From Rhyacophila brunnea (taxonomy: Eukaryota; Arthropoda; Insecta; Trichoptera; Rhyacophilidae): a stretch of DNA of 64,000 nt. Location of the stretch: contig JAGYXB010000275.1 in the NCBI GenBank assembly GCA_022495005.1, forward strand, positions 310,001 to 374,000. Direction: 5' to 3'. The notes under the pieces were generated by a model. The model was given only the letters and a program-made list of their open reading frames with translations. It did not search any database and was not told the DNA's origin. The position numbers and the translations under genes were made by a program. Shown here piece by piece: positions 1-10,994 of this stretch (within the stretch, counting starts at the first letter, position 1; every line of letters begins with the position of its first letter).

Positions 1-121
1 TAATAAAAATATTGAACATTCATATCTTTACACAAAGTAACACATTGATCTACTTTGAATATTATTTTAAGATAAATTTTTCTAAGGATGGGATGGGGTT
101 CCCCGAAAAAAACTTATAATT

Positions 122-611
122 CTACGGCATAAAGCCCACCAAAAAAGCGTTCGGTGCGCTCACTACTGAGTAGGCCCCCTCCCACCCGCGCATTACCCTT
201 CACCTATGTAATAAGGGACCCAAGGAGCACAAAATAATTATTATTATCAGCGTCCCTCATAACAAAGCAATAAAAATATTATTAAATTTCTCGGGGCTTG
301 TAATTAATATCGGACGCGCAATAACTAAACAAAGAGTTCACTGTTCTTAAATAATGGCTTCTCGCCCGTTTATCGACGACGCTTCGAGGAGCGTGATTTT
401 GCTTGCCGTGTTCAATGAATGGACTACGTTGTATTTTCGTTAATTCGTATCGCTGAGAAGCCAAAAACGGTGACTCATGGGGCAGGCGGGCACAATGCGT
501 CGTCAAGTCCAGTGTGCGCTGGCGTATTTGATTACGTTGTATTTTCGATGATTCACATAGAAAATGCGCGAGCGCCCCGTAAGCCTGCTTTAGTGGACTT
601 TATGCCTAAGG
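122..611 (+). mobile_element. Inverted-repeat DNA element, family A copy 1
   Basis: This interspersed repeat of about 490 bp has a close second copy in the same orientation at 40496-41028. The left end (GGCATAAAGCCCACC) is repeated in inverted form at the right end (GGACTTTATGCC), giving imperfect terminal inverted repeats of roughly 40 bp with GC-rich subterminal parts. Inside, the word TACGTTGTATTTTCG occurs twice in direct orientation. A minus-strand reading frame (282-506) shares the block RYELTKIQRSPFIEHGK with the other copy, but it is short and resembles no transposase I know, so I treat it as an accident of sequence identity. The target duplication is not clear, so the superfamily is unassigned. 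Confidence 0.7.
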
Positions 612-1887
612 GTTACGTGAGTCGACAAAGTTATATACTAATAGCACTGTAATAAAATAACCTAATAACAATTAAGATAATTAATCAAAATACATTTTGA
701 TATAAGGTATCAGTATAGTCGTTAAATGGCAACACGATCGCTTAAACTTTAAAGTGTCTCTATAGTGCCTGATACTTACTAAGATAACGTATACCTACTT
801 TAAAAGCTGAGAATTTGTTGTAAAGAAAATGTACACTTTGCTAATGGTCATCTAATAAATCGAGCATGGGATTTGGACATTTAGCAAAAACTATCGTGGA
901 ATGAGCACGAATGTCTAAATGTATCTCATACTAAAAGCATGTTATTCGAAGAGCTAGCTATCTGGAGACAGTACTAATTTAGCTATTTTTTTTAAATCGT
1001 TAAGGCCATCATACAATGTCGTTTTACACTTACAACACTTACGTACACTATCGGGACTAGAATTATTTACTACTGAAATGGAAAAAAACTTTAATTTGAT
1101 GGGCGACGGTGGCGCTAGTGTTGTTATCGAAGTACTGTGAGAGTATTGCCATTATTGAAAGATTATTTTCCCCACATTTCTTAAGTAGATAATTGTCTTT
1201 CTATAAATGGCAGGTTTACATGGAGCAGATGAGGCTGTCGCTTCGTCAGAAAATCAGTAAATATCAAAACAGTAGGCCTATTTTTAAGAAACTGAGTTTA
1301 AAATTTTAAATAAAACACAATTTGTAGTACCTGTGTTTTATTTTAATTTATATAATGTATTTCCACTAAGAATTGACAGTTACCAACATAAAAGAAAAAT
1401 AAGTTTTTAAAAATCAACCAATGCATATTATGGAAAAAGTATTAAAAAAACGCTTATGAGAAGTTTTTCGCACCCGCAAAATTTCCACAAGATGGATGCC
1501 ATACCTATCATGGCCTCGAGCAACGACGTACCTAAAACTGTTATTGAATAATTTATGGTGAGATATAGGTATGAATATTGTTTTGAATATTTCCAACCTC
1601 AAATTTCGTTAAATATATGTTTTATTGTTATGCTATGAATATTAGAATACTTTCCATACATTTCTGTCTACATGTATATATCATTATGTCTAGGCTATTA
1701 TGGAAATGAATCACATTACCCGATAGTTATGTTATTACACATTATGGACATAATATGTCCGAAAACTACACAATCGTTCAAATTAATACTTCATTGCTTT
1801 ATTTAATTTACAGCAACGGTTATTTTCAGCTGTTTGATAACGAATAAGGAAAAACCACATCGATATAAATTAAACTTGTATTTTGTT
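612..1887. other. AT-rich DNA without recognised genes
   Basis: No coding region, RNA gene or repeat end is recognised here. The only notable motif is a short palindrome, GGACATAATATGTCC, near 1744-1758. Short reading frames are AT-rich and lack family signatures. Confidence 0.5.
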
Positions 1888-2060
1888 TGTTTGTTCGATT
1901 ATAACTCAAAAACTACCAGACCAGTATTGATTAAATATGCACAGCTTATAGATTATATTGTTAACATCAACTAAGTTGAATTTTAGTAAAAATCTAACAA
2001 ATTCTGTAAGACTATGAGGTGGGCGCGGTTAAAGAACACATTTAATTTTACAGTTAATCC
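1888..2060 (+). repeat. Possible fragment of a widespread arthropod repeat
   Basis: The text TTTGTTTGTTTGTTCGATTA followed by AACTCAAAAACTACCAG and a stretch about a base pairing to 'dissolve into the genomic background' resembles the conserved block found in many arthropod interspersed repeats, which read roughly as 'TTTGTTTG...AAACTACTG...ATTTTGAT'. No terminal repeats or target duplications were found, so the boundaries are arbitrary. This is resemblance from memory only. Confidence 0.25.
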
Positions 2061-2683
2061 TCATTTGTGTAGGTCTCCGTGTTTTTTTTTGTATTTCACG
2101 CTAACAAAGACATGAGCAATCATAAGCACAATACAGTTACATTTGCTTGCATGATGTGTATTTTTAGAGATTTTGTGGTTTTGATACATCTACTTGAATT
2201 ATGGAGATGTCGAGTATCAACACAAAACAGTCAAACCTTGCACCACACAACCTCATGTCGTGTAATAGTGCCGCAGGCGACTTTTTTATTATTAGAGCAA
2301 ATTTGTGATGTGTGTTTATCTCAAATATCTGATCCCACCCGCCATGCCGGACCCCCCTGAGCCCAGGCCCTTAGGCTAGAGCCCTGTCAGCCCCTCCCTT
2401 ATGGGGGCCATGGCGGTGACACTAAATGGAAGATGTCTATTCATCCGACCCTATGTTTCAATGCCTATGCTTGTTTTTTACTCAAATAGAGTTCTGTTCG
2501 CACAAGAATGGTATAAGAATGGTTTAGGAACCGCTGTTTCAGAGCACTCCTTTACAATATTTCGATGTCGGAAAAGCGTGAAGAAAAAGCAGCGAGCCCG
2601 CGGGAAACGACGTTAAGGCGGGTCGTAATTAGTTTATTGTACACGTTTTTCTTTTAATTTTCCAAAGTATATTTTTAATTCAA
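2061..2683. other. Unassigned stretch with a short GC-rich patch
   Basis: Mostly AT-rich. A GC-rich patch at about 2330-2415 contains CCGGACCCCCCTGAGCCC and GTCAGCCCCTCCC. It looks like transposon-derived or low-complexity sequence, but no domain can be read from either strand. Two short plus-strand frames (2079-2360 and 2401-2616) have no recognisable motif and are not called as genes. Confidence 0.35.
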
Positions 2684-4076
2684 GGGGGGACATGCTCGTC
2701 GAAGGTCAAAATTGAGTTTTTATTGTATATTCAAACCATGATCCTGGACACTCCTTAAACGTTGTAGATGATCTATTTATATAATTTTGAAGCCTTATTA
2801 TCCTTTATAGTTATTTTAAATATTTGATGACTGCATGAAGTATTTTTGTTACATAAAATAGTATTCTTTTAAACCTCTCGCTCTAATGTTTTAGAATATA
2901 GTCATATTTCGGTACATAACTGTGCAGTGGTGTTAAGATTTTTTACATTTTATTAATTTTTAAACGCATTTATAAAACCATCAGTATAATTTATTACGAG
3001 ATAATTTTAGTAAAATATTCACGATAAAAAATTATATTGATAATCTCTGTGATCCCAAATTTGACAAGAATTAGGCATTTTATTATTCAAAAAATCGGCA
3101 AGATTAACACATTTGAAGATGATTCTAAAGATATTTATTATAAGTTATGTCTTTGACTATTCAAGTGTGATAAACATCTTATGAATAATGATTGCTTTAT
3201 AATAATTATTGACCTAAGAATAAGGTAGTGTTTTTTTGAAATACGCCATTTCTTTTGTCATTCCCCAGTGGTTAAGCTACAACATACGGCCGTAGCCATA
3301 AATTGACAAACAATAATTGAAGTAGGAAGTAAAATGATATTGACGCGCGTGTTTGAACATGTACCGCTTAAAAAAAATAAAAAAAAATTCGGTTAGGTAC
3401 ATGTTCAAACACGCGCGTTAACATAATTTTACTTCCTACTTTAATTATAGTTTGTCAATTTATAGCTACGGCCGTATGTTGTAGCTTAACCACTAGGGAA
3501 TGACAAAAAAATGGCGTATTTCAAAAAAACACTACCTTATTCTTAGGTCAATAATTATTATAAAGCAATCATTATTCATAAGATTTTTATCACACTTGAA
3601 TGGTCAAAGACATAGTTTATAATAAATATCTTTAGATTCATCTTGAAATGTGTTAATCTTGCCGATTTTTTGAATAATAAAATGCCTAATTCTTGCCAAA
3701 TTTGGGATCACAGAGATTATCAATATAATTTTTTATCGTGAATATTTTACAAAAATTATCTCGTAATAAATTATACTAATGGTTTCATAAATGCGTTTAA
3801 AATTTAATAAATGTAAAAAATCTTAGCACCACTGCACATTTATGTACTGAAATATGACTATATTCTAAAACATTAGAGCGAGAGGTTTAAAAGAATACTA
3901 TTTTATGTAACAAAAATACTTTATGCAGTCATCAAAATGTTTAAAATAACTATAAAGGATAATAAGGCTTCAAAATTATATAAATAGATTATCTACAACG
4001 TTTAAGGAGTGTCCAGGATCATGGTTTGAAAATACAATAAAAACTCAATTTTGACCTTCGACGAGCATGTCCCCCC
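2684..4076. mobile_element. 1.4 kb foldback element, almost a perfect palindrome
   Basis: Two arms of about 690 bp are inverted copies of each other with only scattered mismatches. They meet near 3380 with a spacer of about 20 bases. The outer ends are GGGGGGACATGCTCG on the left and its complement on the right. The right end abuts TTAA (4077-4080) and the left end abuts TCAA (2680-2683), so a TTAA target duplication with one substitution is plausible, as in piggyBac-type elements. No transposase reading frame is present, so the element is non-autonomous. A partial arm of the same family lies inside the hAT element at 61676-62109. Read-through transcription would give a long double-stranded hairpin. 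Confidence 0.85.
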
Positions 4077-4080
4077 TTAA

Positions 4081-6249
4081 CATGCAAATTTTCGGCGAAA
4101 AATTTTAATTTTCTTTATTTCGGAAGAAAAATGTACTTTGATTGCCATCAGAAAATATAGCGGCGATGTTCAATTTAATTGGACGTGTTTTCCGCTGCGA
4201 AACAATAATCTTGTATTCCGTTTCTTTTATAATAATATTTTGTATTCTCTAGGCCAGAGGTCGGCAACCTTATTGCCTTGAAGGGCGCAATACAAATTTT
4301 AAAAATCCCCAAAGGCGCATAAAATACGTTTTTATAAGTATATGTTTTGACTGCCATGAAATTTAAATTGTATTAAAATGAAAGAGCGATTTTTTTATGA
4401 GAAACAATACAATATTGTGTCCATTCTGTAAAAAAAAACAGTTCCAAGAACGATTTATATCATCATCATCAATGAAGGTTTTACCGTTCAAGGCGTTTTG
4501 CAAAGAACCAAAGAATTACTAGTTTGATAATGCTTTCGAAGCTGCAACAATTTTTAGTATGTGTTTTAACGTTATAATGATGAAAAACACCTTTTTAGCA
4601 ATATTTGATATTTCTGTTTGGTGGCATTACTTAATTTATCTAATTTACTACATTCAAATTACGAATTATTGGTATAGATATAAATAAAATATCTTTAAAA
4701 TCTCACCAGACTGACACAATAATCTTCCTTTATTCAAATATTTACTTTTGAAGTATTTTTAACAGGTTCATGATTCTTGTTCTATGATTATTTTTTTTGT
4801 TATAAGTAGGTAGGTACGTATATACATTTCAAAAATTGATTGATTTCTTTACTTTCAAAACGTAATCACAGATGGCATTGCGATCAATTTCTTTGAGCTT
4901 TTTATGGCACCCAAATAATATCGAGCTTATTAACATAGGTATCCTTCCCAGCAATCTCTCATATAGAAACACCGGTTGGAATACCTTTAATCCATCATTA
5001 TCCACTTGCTTTATAGTCTACTTACATAATAGAGCGATCTATATGTATTTGTATTTATGTTATTACATTAAATTATGGACATGTATATAATATAGATTAT
5101 AGAAGTTTTCGTAGTAAATCGATCACTGCATATTGCTGAGCTTTTCATGGTTTCATATTATTATTATTGTTTATATTCCGGCTCATCTGCTGGCGTCATC
5201 ATTAGGACATGTTGTGTCGAAATTAGCTAGTTACGGCATTCAATTAACATACAGATAGGTATTACATATGTAGTAGAATGTAGAAGGAGCAATCACATAT
5301 TTTGTCACCTCAAATGTTAATAAATCAATAGTAAACGAAATTGCACCGCATGCGAGTATTTTAATATGAGAAAAATCCGTTTTATTATAATCTCTAAGAA
5401 AATAATACTTAAATATCAATATTTATTTTTTATATATGGGCGGCTCACGATAATTATGGATCAAGTCCAATTTTCATAAAATTCGATTTTTTTGTTTCAG
5501 TGCCTAGATAAAACAGATTTATATGTGTTAATATAACAATCGTAGCACTACAATTTTCCGCATAAATGACAATTGATACGACATCAAATTGAATGTGAAT
5601 CATGTCCATTTCGACAATTCCTTCAGCAGTATAAAGAGGTATTTACTAACATTAATTTGTTAATATCAATAAAGCCTGAACATACTTTATGTTTTAACTA
5701 TTTATTTAAATTGATCCATGTACTATCAAATTATAGTAAGTATATACAGTGAAACATTCCTGAATTTTACAAAAAGAGTTTTAACTTTAGGTCCAAATAT
5801 GTCAGGATCCATTTTGATGGATTTGATCCATAATTTATTATTTTGAACCAACCATATGACATATGTACATACCTACACAACCGATTTCATTTCGGTAAGT
5901 ATAATTTATTATCAAAGAAAAATTACTTTATATTTCGATGGTTCTGTGACATTTTCTACCTCCTCCCGGATGAACCCTTGGCAAGCTACCGAAGGGGTTT
6001 GGTATCTTCAAAAATTTTGATACTGACGAGAAATGGTTATCAGTAAAAACTTAAATTATTCCACTATGTACTGGATGTTTTAGATTTACACATACTTATA
6101 TTTAAAAAAAAACATCCGAGTTTGTTAGACTCGATTACATTAATTCATTAAAGTTCATTAATACTTATTTTATTGTAGGCACCAATCAACCATATTAAAA
6201 ATTACAATTTTGTGGAAACAATTCTCTCTTATAGTCGAAGACGCTTAAC
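4081..6249. other. AT-rich DNA with one hAT-like end and a weak inverted repeat
   Basis: CAGAGGTCGGCAACC at about 4255-4269 resembles the terminal repeat of some hAT elements, but no partner end was found. A weak inverted repeat, ATTATGGATCAA near 5455 and TTTGATCCATAAT near 5819, could bound a MITE of about 390 bp. No target duplication supports it. The remaining sequence shows no gene or RNA signature. Confidence 0.35.
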
Positions 6250-6253
6250 TTAA

Positions 6254-6596
6254 GAGCGTACTTCAGGGAAACGGCAAATAATTTTCAACAATTTCGGACT
6301 CGTTGCCAATGGGAGAGCGAGAGTCGAGCTGTAAGCACGTAAATTTGTTTTCTGATGGCGTCGGAGGAATATATTCTTAAATCGTGTAAAGATGACTAAA
6401 AAACGTTGCGTATTTACTCGAAAAAGAAAACATGTCAATGAATATATTATTATTATTACTAATATAATAATAAATATAACATTAAATGGACGCATATTTA
6501 AGACAAATTATGATTTGTTCTGCACGCGCCGTTTGCACAATCTGCGCGTCGCGTAGTCAAGATCTTTTTAGACCATGCCTCAGCTGAAGTATAGCC
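6254..6596 (+). mobile_element. TTAA-flanked MITE, family B copy 1 (piggyBac-like)
   Basis: The element is bounded by TTAA on both sides (6250-6253 and 6597-6600). Its short inverted ends are GAGCGTACTTCAG and CTGAAGTATAGCC. Two further copies lie at 23272-23631 (same orientation) and 38267-38629 (opposite), each also flanked by TTAA. The exact TTAA duplication is the hallmark of piggyBac-type insertion, and no transposase is encoded. On the minus strand a short frame starts MRPFNV and continues with a hydrophobic stretch; it is discussed among the findings. Confidence 0.85.
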
Positions 6597-6600
6597 TTAA

Positions 6601-7274
6601 TATTAAACCGAAATCGTGTTTCTAAAATCCTGGTCGTTTCCAATTTTCAATCCATTTAAGTCACAACTAATGTAGTTAGTTTTTATCATACAGTTCGGTG
6701 GGAAAATAAATCAATTTGTGTGAAATTAGGAAAAAAATACCCGGAAGCGACTACTGACGACAGAATATAATACAATCGACACGAGTAAAGATCGATTTAT
6801 TGAACGATTCTAGTAATTGACACATTCACTTCTATGTGTGATCAACAATAGTCAATAAACAGGTGCTATTTTTTTGTAATATACAACATAATATAATAAA
6901 TAATGTTTTTATTTTACAAATTTGAAATACGGTTCAAAATATTCAATTTAGATAGTAGTTTTCAAATTGTAAATGGAATCACTGCGTGGAAGGGAATGAT
7001 AGCCAAATCTTTCTTGCGACTCGCACGACACTATTAGAGAATCGATTTCTTCTAAGTACAAAAACAGGTTTAGAAAATTTCTCACGATTGTATAGCATTA
7101 GCATTAGCTGACTGTCTGCATGTATACTCGAATCTGGTTATATACATATATGAAAGTGCAAGTGTTGTATTATGTTACGCGACGTCATCAAACGAACACG
7201 ACTGTTATGAATATATTTTGTTGTATAAATATTTTGGTGCGACATTTCATGTCTTATTGTATATACATACATAC
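6601..7274. other. AT-rich DNA without recognised features
   Basis: Nothing beyond low-complexity A/T runs and short chance reading frames is seen on either strand. Confidence 0.5.
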
Positions 7275-8249
7275 CAGTGGCGAAGATTCCACACGAGAAG
7301 TTTATTTAAAGCCTACCTTCAAGAAAAATATTTTTAATTGCATATTTATACAATCACTAGATTATGTTATATCCTATAAAAATAATTTAATTTGCCAATG
7401 ACATATGTAAGAATGTATTATACAGATTACAAAACAATCTGCAAAGGTTTAAAAAATATGTAAAAAAAATACGTCTTTCCGTAAATAATTTTCGGATTAT
7501 TTTTCAAGGAATTGTAATATTTCGTATGGAATTTTTGTCACGTAACCTCAGTCAGTCTATCGAATTGTATGAAATATGGTAGGCACCTATTGCAGAACCT
7601 AAAACCTTCGCACTTAATATCGTCACTGCGTCACTGTTCTGGCAGAAGACACTAATTCGAAAAAATTACATATTGAGTTAGTGATACCAAAATGTTAAGC
7701 TTTACCGTCTAGAAACCTTCTTAATATATAAACAGTCTTTATTTTAAAGTCATCCTTTTAACGATTACTTAATAAACTCACATAATAGACCATTTCAAAC
7801 ATTTTAACAACTTCAAAGTCAAATTACTCAAAACTAGTATTCTCCAGTTAGTGTGTTCTGCCAGAACAGAGACGATATTGTTGTCATGACTACCACTTTG
7901 TCCAAAATAATTAATAATTTGATAATTTGAAGAAAGAATTTCTATGGCGTTTAATAGCATATTAATAAAAAATCCTAGATTGATTCTAAAAATAAAAAAG
8001 AAAGTTTATCTAATGATTTTTGATGTGTAAGTATAAATGTTTTGAAAAATACGTAATTTAAACTCATCGCTCAATTTTATGTCGTCAGTGAGTTTTTGAA
8101 GTTACATTGAATTAATGTGTCGTTGTCATTAGGATGTACTAATCATTAGTAGTACTATCGTATTATCTTCTTATTTATACCTGACATGTATGCTCTTTTT
8201 CTCAGATATCCACAGCCTACCTCTTTCCTAAAGTCACCCTTCTGTACTG
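7275..8249 (-). mobile_element. Decayed hAT-type element, CAGTGGCGAAG family
   Basis: The low-coordinate end (CAGTGGCGAAG, then AAGCCTACCTTC) matches the right end of the element at 27248-28569. The high-coordinate end (CCACAGCCTACCTC then AAGTCACCCTTC) matches that element's left end in inverted form. The copy therefore lies in the opposite orientation. The terminal CACTG has changed to TACTG and no 8-bp target duplication is recognisable, so this copy is older. It contains the MITE at 7617-7878. No transposase domain is readable. Confidence 0.55.
7617..7878 (+). mobile_element. Small TIR element, family C copy 1
   Basis: Terminal inverted repeats of about 30 bp are visible: ATATCGTCACTG then TTCTGGCAGAAG at the left, and TTCTGCCAGAAC then AGACGATAT at the right. 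A copy about 90% similar lies at 47926-48187. This copy has a short internal duplication of CGTCACTG near its left end. There is no reading frame of note. It sits inside the hAT element 7275-8249 and is therefore younger than it. Confidence 0.75.
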
Positions 8250-8588
8250 TACTTAAGTACTGATATATACATACTACAATAATGTGATTAAATCGACGAT
8301 AAATCGAATAAGTAAATGTGTTAAAGTTAAGTTGCTTAAAAATAATCGTATGAATCTAATGTGTTGTCAAAATGTTTAAATCTAAAAATTATAGTCTTTT
8401 GATTGTTAATTGCAGGCCCACCCGGTTCATATAATATGAAAAATATACATTACATGAAGACAATAGAGCGTTAAAAATACTCATTTTTTATTAGAATATC
8501 GGCCTTACAACTTATGTACCTAACATGACACATCTGTTTTAGATGTGTCATTCCTACTTAATATCGATGGATTTATACACAGATTGCA
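8250..8588. other. AT-rich DNA without recognised features
   Basis: No gene, RNA or repeat boundary is recognised. Confidence 0.45.
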
Positions 8589-8692
8589 CCAATGCTTACG
8601 GGCCGCACAAAATTGTGTTTTTGCTAATTACTTTTCAAATGCAAATTAACACGTTAATTACAAAATTAATTAAAAAGGCCCGTAAGCATTGT
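8589..8692. mobile_element. Tiny inverted-repeat element
   Basis: A perfect 15-bp inverted repeat, CAATGCTTACGGGCC and GGCCCGTAAGCATTG, bounds about 100 bp of A/T-rich sequence. The size and arrangement fit a miniature transposon. No target duplication is clear and no second copy was seen in the window. Confidence 0.5.
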
Positions 8693-10631
8693 GTTAAAAA
8701 GGGGTAAATGATTCAAATCGATTAACAATCGAACACAAAATGGACATGTTTATTATAATGAGACAATATCTCCTCAAATACCATTATTATTTCGTACACA
8801 TACAAAGTTATCAATTATGTATGTAAGCAGGCGTTGTGAGTATAAGTAAAAACTGGGCAGTAACTACCCCATCGATATATTCCTGAGACAAAAACTAATT
8901 TATGCTACCCTTCCATACCATATGTTACTTGTACATAAGTTATTTATTTATATGTATGGTTTGATGTACTAAATCAGAATCTTATTAAAAAATATATATT
9001 TTTATCTTTACAATAAAAATGTTGCAACGTTCTAATTTCAAATTTGTAATACGTAGATATGCTTAAAATATCGTGCAAATGCAAAATATAAAATGGCATA
9101 GAATTATGGATTATTAACAGGCAGTTAACAAAAGGAACTACTGCACCTACCTATCTTACACACCTGATAGATACGAGCGATAAAAAATACCACTGGCTCT
9201 TAACAACATAATATTACTATAAAGTGGAGAAATATAGGAAAATTTAAGGCGAATATGAGAATATCGCTTCACTAGAGCACAACCTCGTTCCGATTAAGGG
9301 TCTTAATGGCGGATATCATTTCGATGAAAAATTGCAGTAAAAATATATTTCTCATACATGTATAATCTGGCTGATCAACGAGTTACTATACTAGATAGTT
9401 ATTTATATTACACAGGTGTTACGTATATCCTAAAACTGCACATTTGCTCGCTTTATGGCTATTTAAATGGAGTAACGAATAACGAATCGCAAAAATTATT
9501 ATAAATTGCTTATCGGTAGTGAAACACATTTAAAATTACGTAAAGCGATCTCGTTTTCATACCAATATAACCGTTGATTGGATTAGCAATGGATGGTTTA
9601 TGCATATTCAATTATTACTTACAGACAGTGTGTTTGCTTATAGTCAGCTCTCGAAACGAAAAATTTTACGAACCGGAAAATATTATATAATATAATATGT
9701 GTGTGCGATGTTTTTGTTATACACCTACTTACTAACTTTGGATAGGAAAATGCAATAACAATCTTCAAACTTGTGACATGCTTATCTACAGAAGATTGGT
9801 CAGGTGCAGTTCAGGTGCAAAATTTCAAAACCTAGTAACTGACAAATTTTTGAAATTCTGTTTTTTTTTGCTATTATGTTGTTATTGTTATAATGCATAC
9901 GCCACTGTCAAAATATTGTATGAAATCGGTGTCTATGTGGGCGAAATCAATTCTTCTAAATCTAGCAAGAGACAATATTTTCCTCATTAAAACAACATAT
10001 AAATTAGTAAGTGCCATAAAGCATGCAACATTATTAAAAATATCATTTAATATGTTAAGAAAATCCGCATATCTACTTACAAGACGTAGGTATTCTGACT
10101 TTTCAAATTATTGTTGGTGAAGTAGGACATGCTTGAATATGTTTATTGATCTTTCTGAACATTTTTTTTCTGAACATTTCGACATCCGAGTTTGTCAGCA
10201 CCGAGGAAAAAATATAATATTACTTACTACTGAATGTAACATCAAAATTTGTATTATTTCCTTTTCTTTCTTCGTCTGTCTAGCCCTGTCGGACATCACT
10301 GTGTTGTACTTGTAAATAATAGTGAATCGTTTAATTAGCTGATTCAGTATCTAATATAAATACAATATATCCATCGACCTAGAAGACATTTAAAAATTAT
10401 AGCAAATGCATGTACTTTTCAATAATTACCGAAGCAAAGTTCCCTACGGTCCGGTCCATTTCGAGCCCTGGACACAATGGATTTAGTGACTCGAACAATG
10501 TTAAAAAAAATGCCTATGATATAATGCTAATAATAATTATAGTTATTATTGTTGATGAATAGATATATCTCTTTACTCATAGGTATAAAATATAATATGA
10601 GATACTATTCCAACGGGATACTATTTAACGT
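8693..10631. other. AT-rich DNA without recognised genes
   Basis: Several short reading frames occur (for example 9778-9990 and 9893-10120), but they overlap one another in different frames, use AT-rich codons and show no domain. Nothing else is recognised. Confidence 0.5.
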
Positions 10632-10890
10632 ATAACCTCTTGGAAAGGGAACCCATCTCAACATTCATCAAACTTGAAAGGCTGCGATGGGCGGATCATG
10701 TTGCACGGATGAATACCATGCAGCCATTGATAACAATGATAACTATTGGACAACATCTCAGACAATCGTATACCTTCGACTGTTGCCAACGAAGTCCGGA
10801 AGATTAATTTTGGAGGAGACTGCCACAGAATAGGGAAGAATGACTACACTCCCTGAAATAGCCCTGAGATGTAAAGCAAATGATGATGAT
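10632..10890 (+). pseudogene. Non-LTR retrotransposon RT C-terminal relic
   Basis: The plus strand reads LERLRWADHVARMN at about 10674-10715. This matches the RLRWAGHVARM signature downstream of the reverse transcriptase core in many arthropod non-LTR elements. The frame continues for about 50 codons and then hits several stops. The 3' side ends in AAATGATGATGAT, similar to the short-repeat tails of RTE-like elements. The core RT motifs are missing, so this is a 5'-truncated, decayed fragment. Confidence 0.6.
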
Positions 10891-10959
10891 TCGATTTATA
10901 TAGATGACTTTATTAGAACTCTGAAAAACTTATAGGTAACTAAACATTTTGATGTGTTT

Positions 10960-10994
10960 GGAACAATGTGTTATTTCTAATAACACATTGTTCC
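10960..10994. repeat. Perfect 16-bp hairpin
   Basis: GGAACAATGTGTTATT (10960-10975) and its exact reverse complement (10979-10994) are separated by a 3-base loop, TCT. The hairpin is perfect. It is too short for a typical miRNA precursor and lacks the U-run of a bacterial terminator, so its role is unknown. Confidence 0.8.

Noticed and set aside
7120..7401. A 93-codon gene
   Set aside because: It crosses the end of a hAT-type element at 7275 and has no domain.
8589..8692. A miRNA precursor
   Set aside because: Only the outer 15 bp pair well. The interior is low-complexity A/T, which fits a tiny MITE better.
10960..10994. A Rho-independent terminator
   Set aside because: The DNA is eukaryotic in character, the stem is AT-rich and no gene ends nearby.
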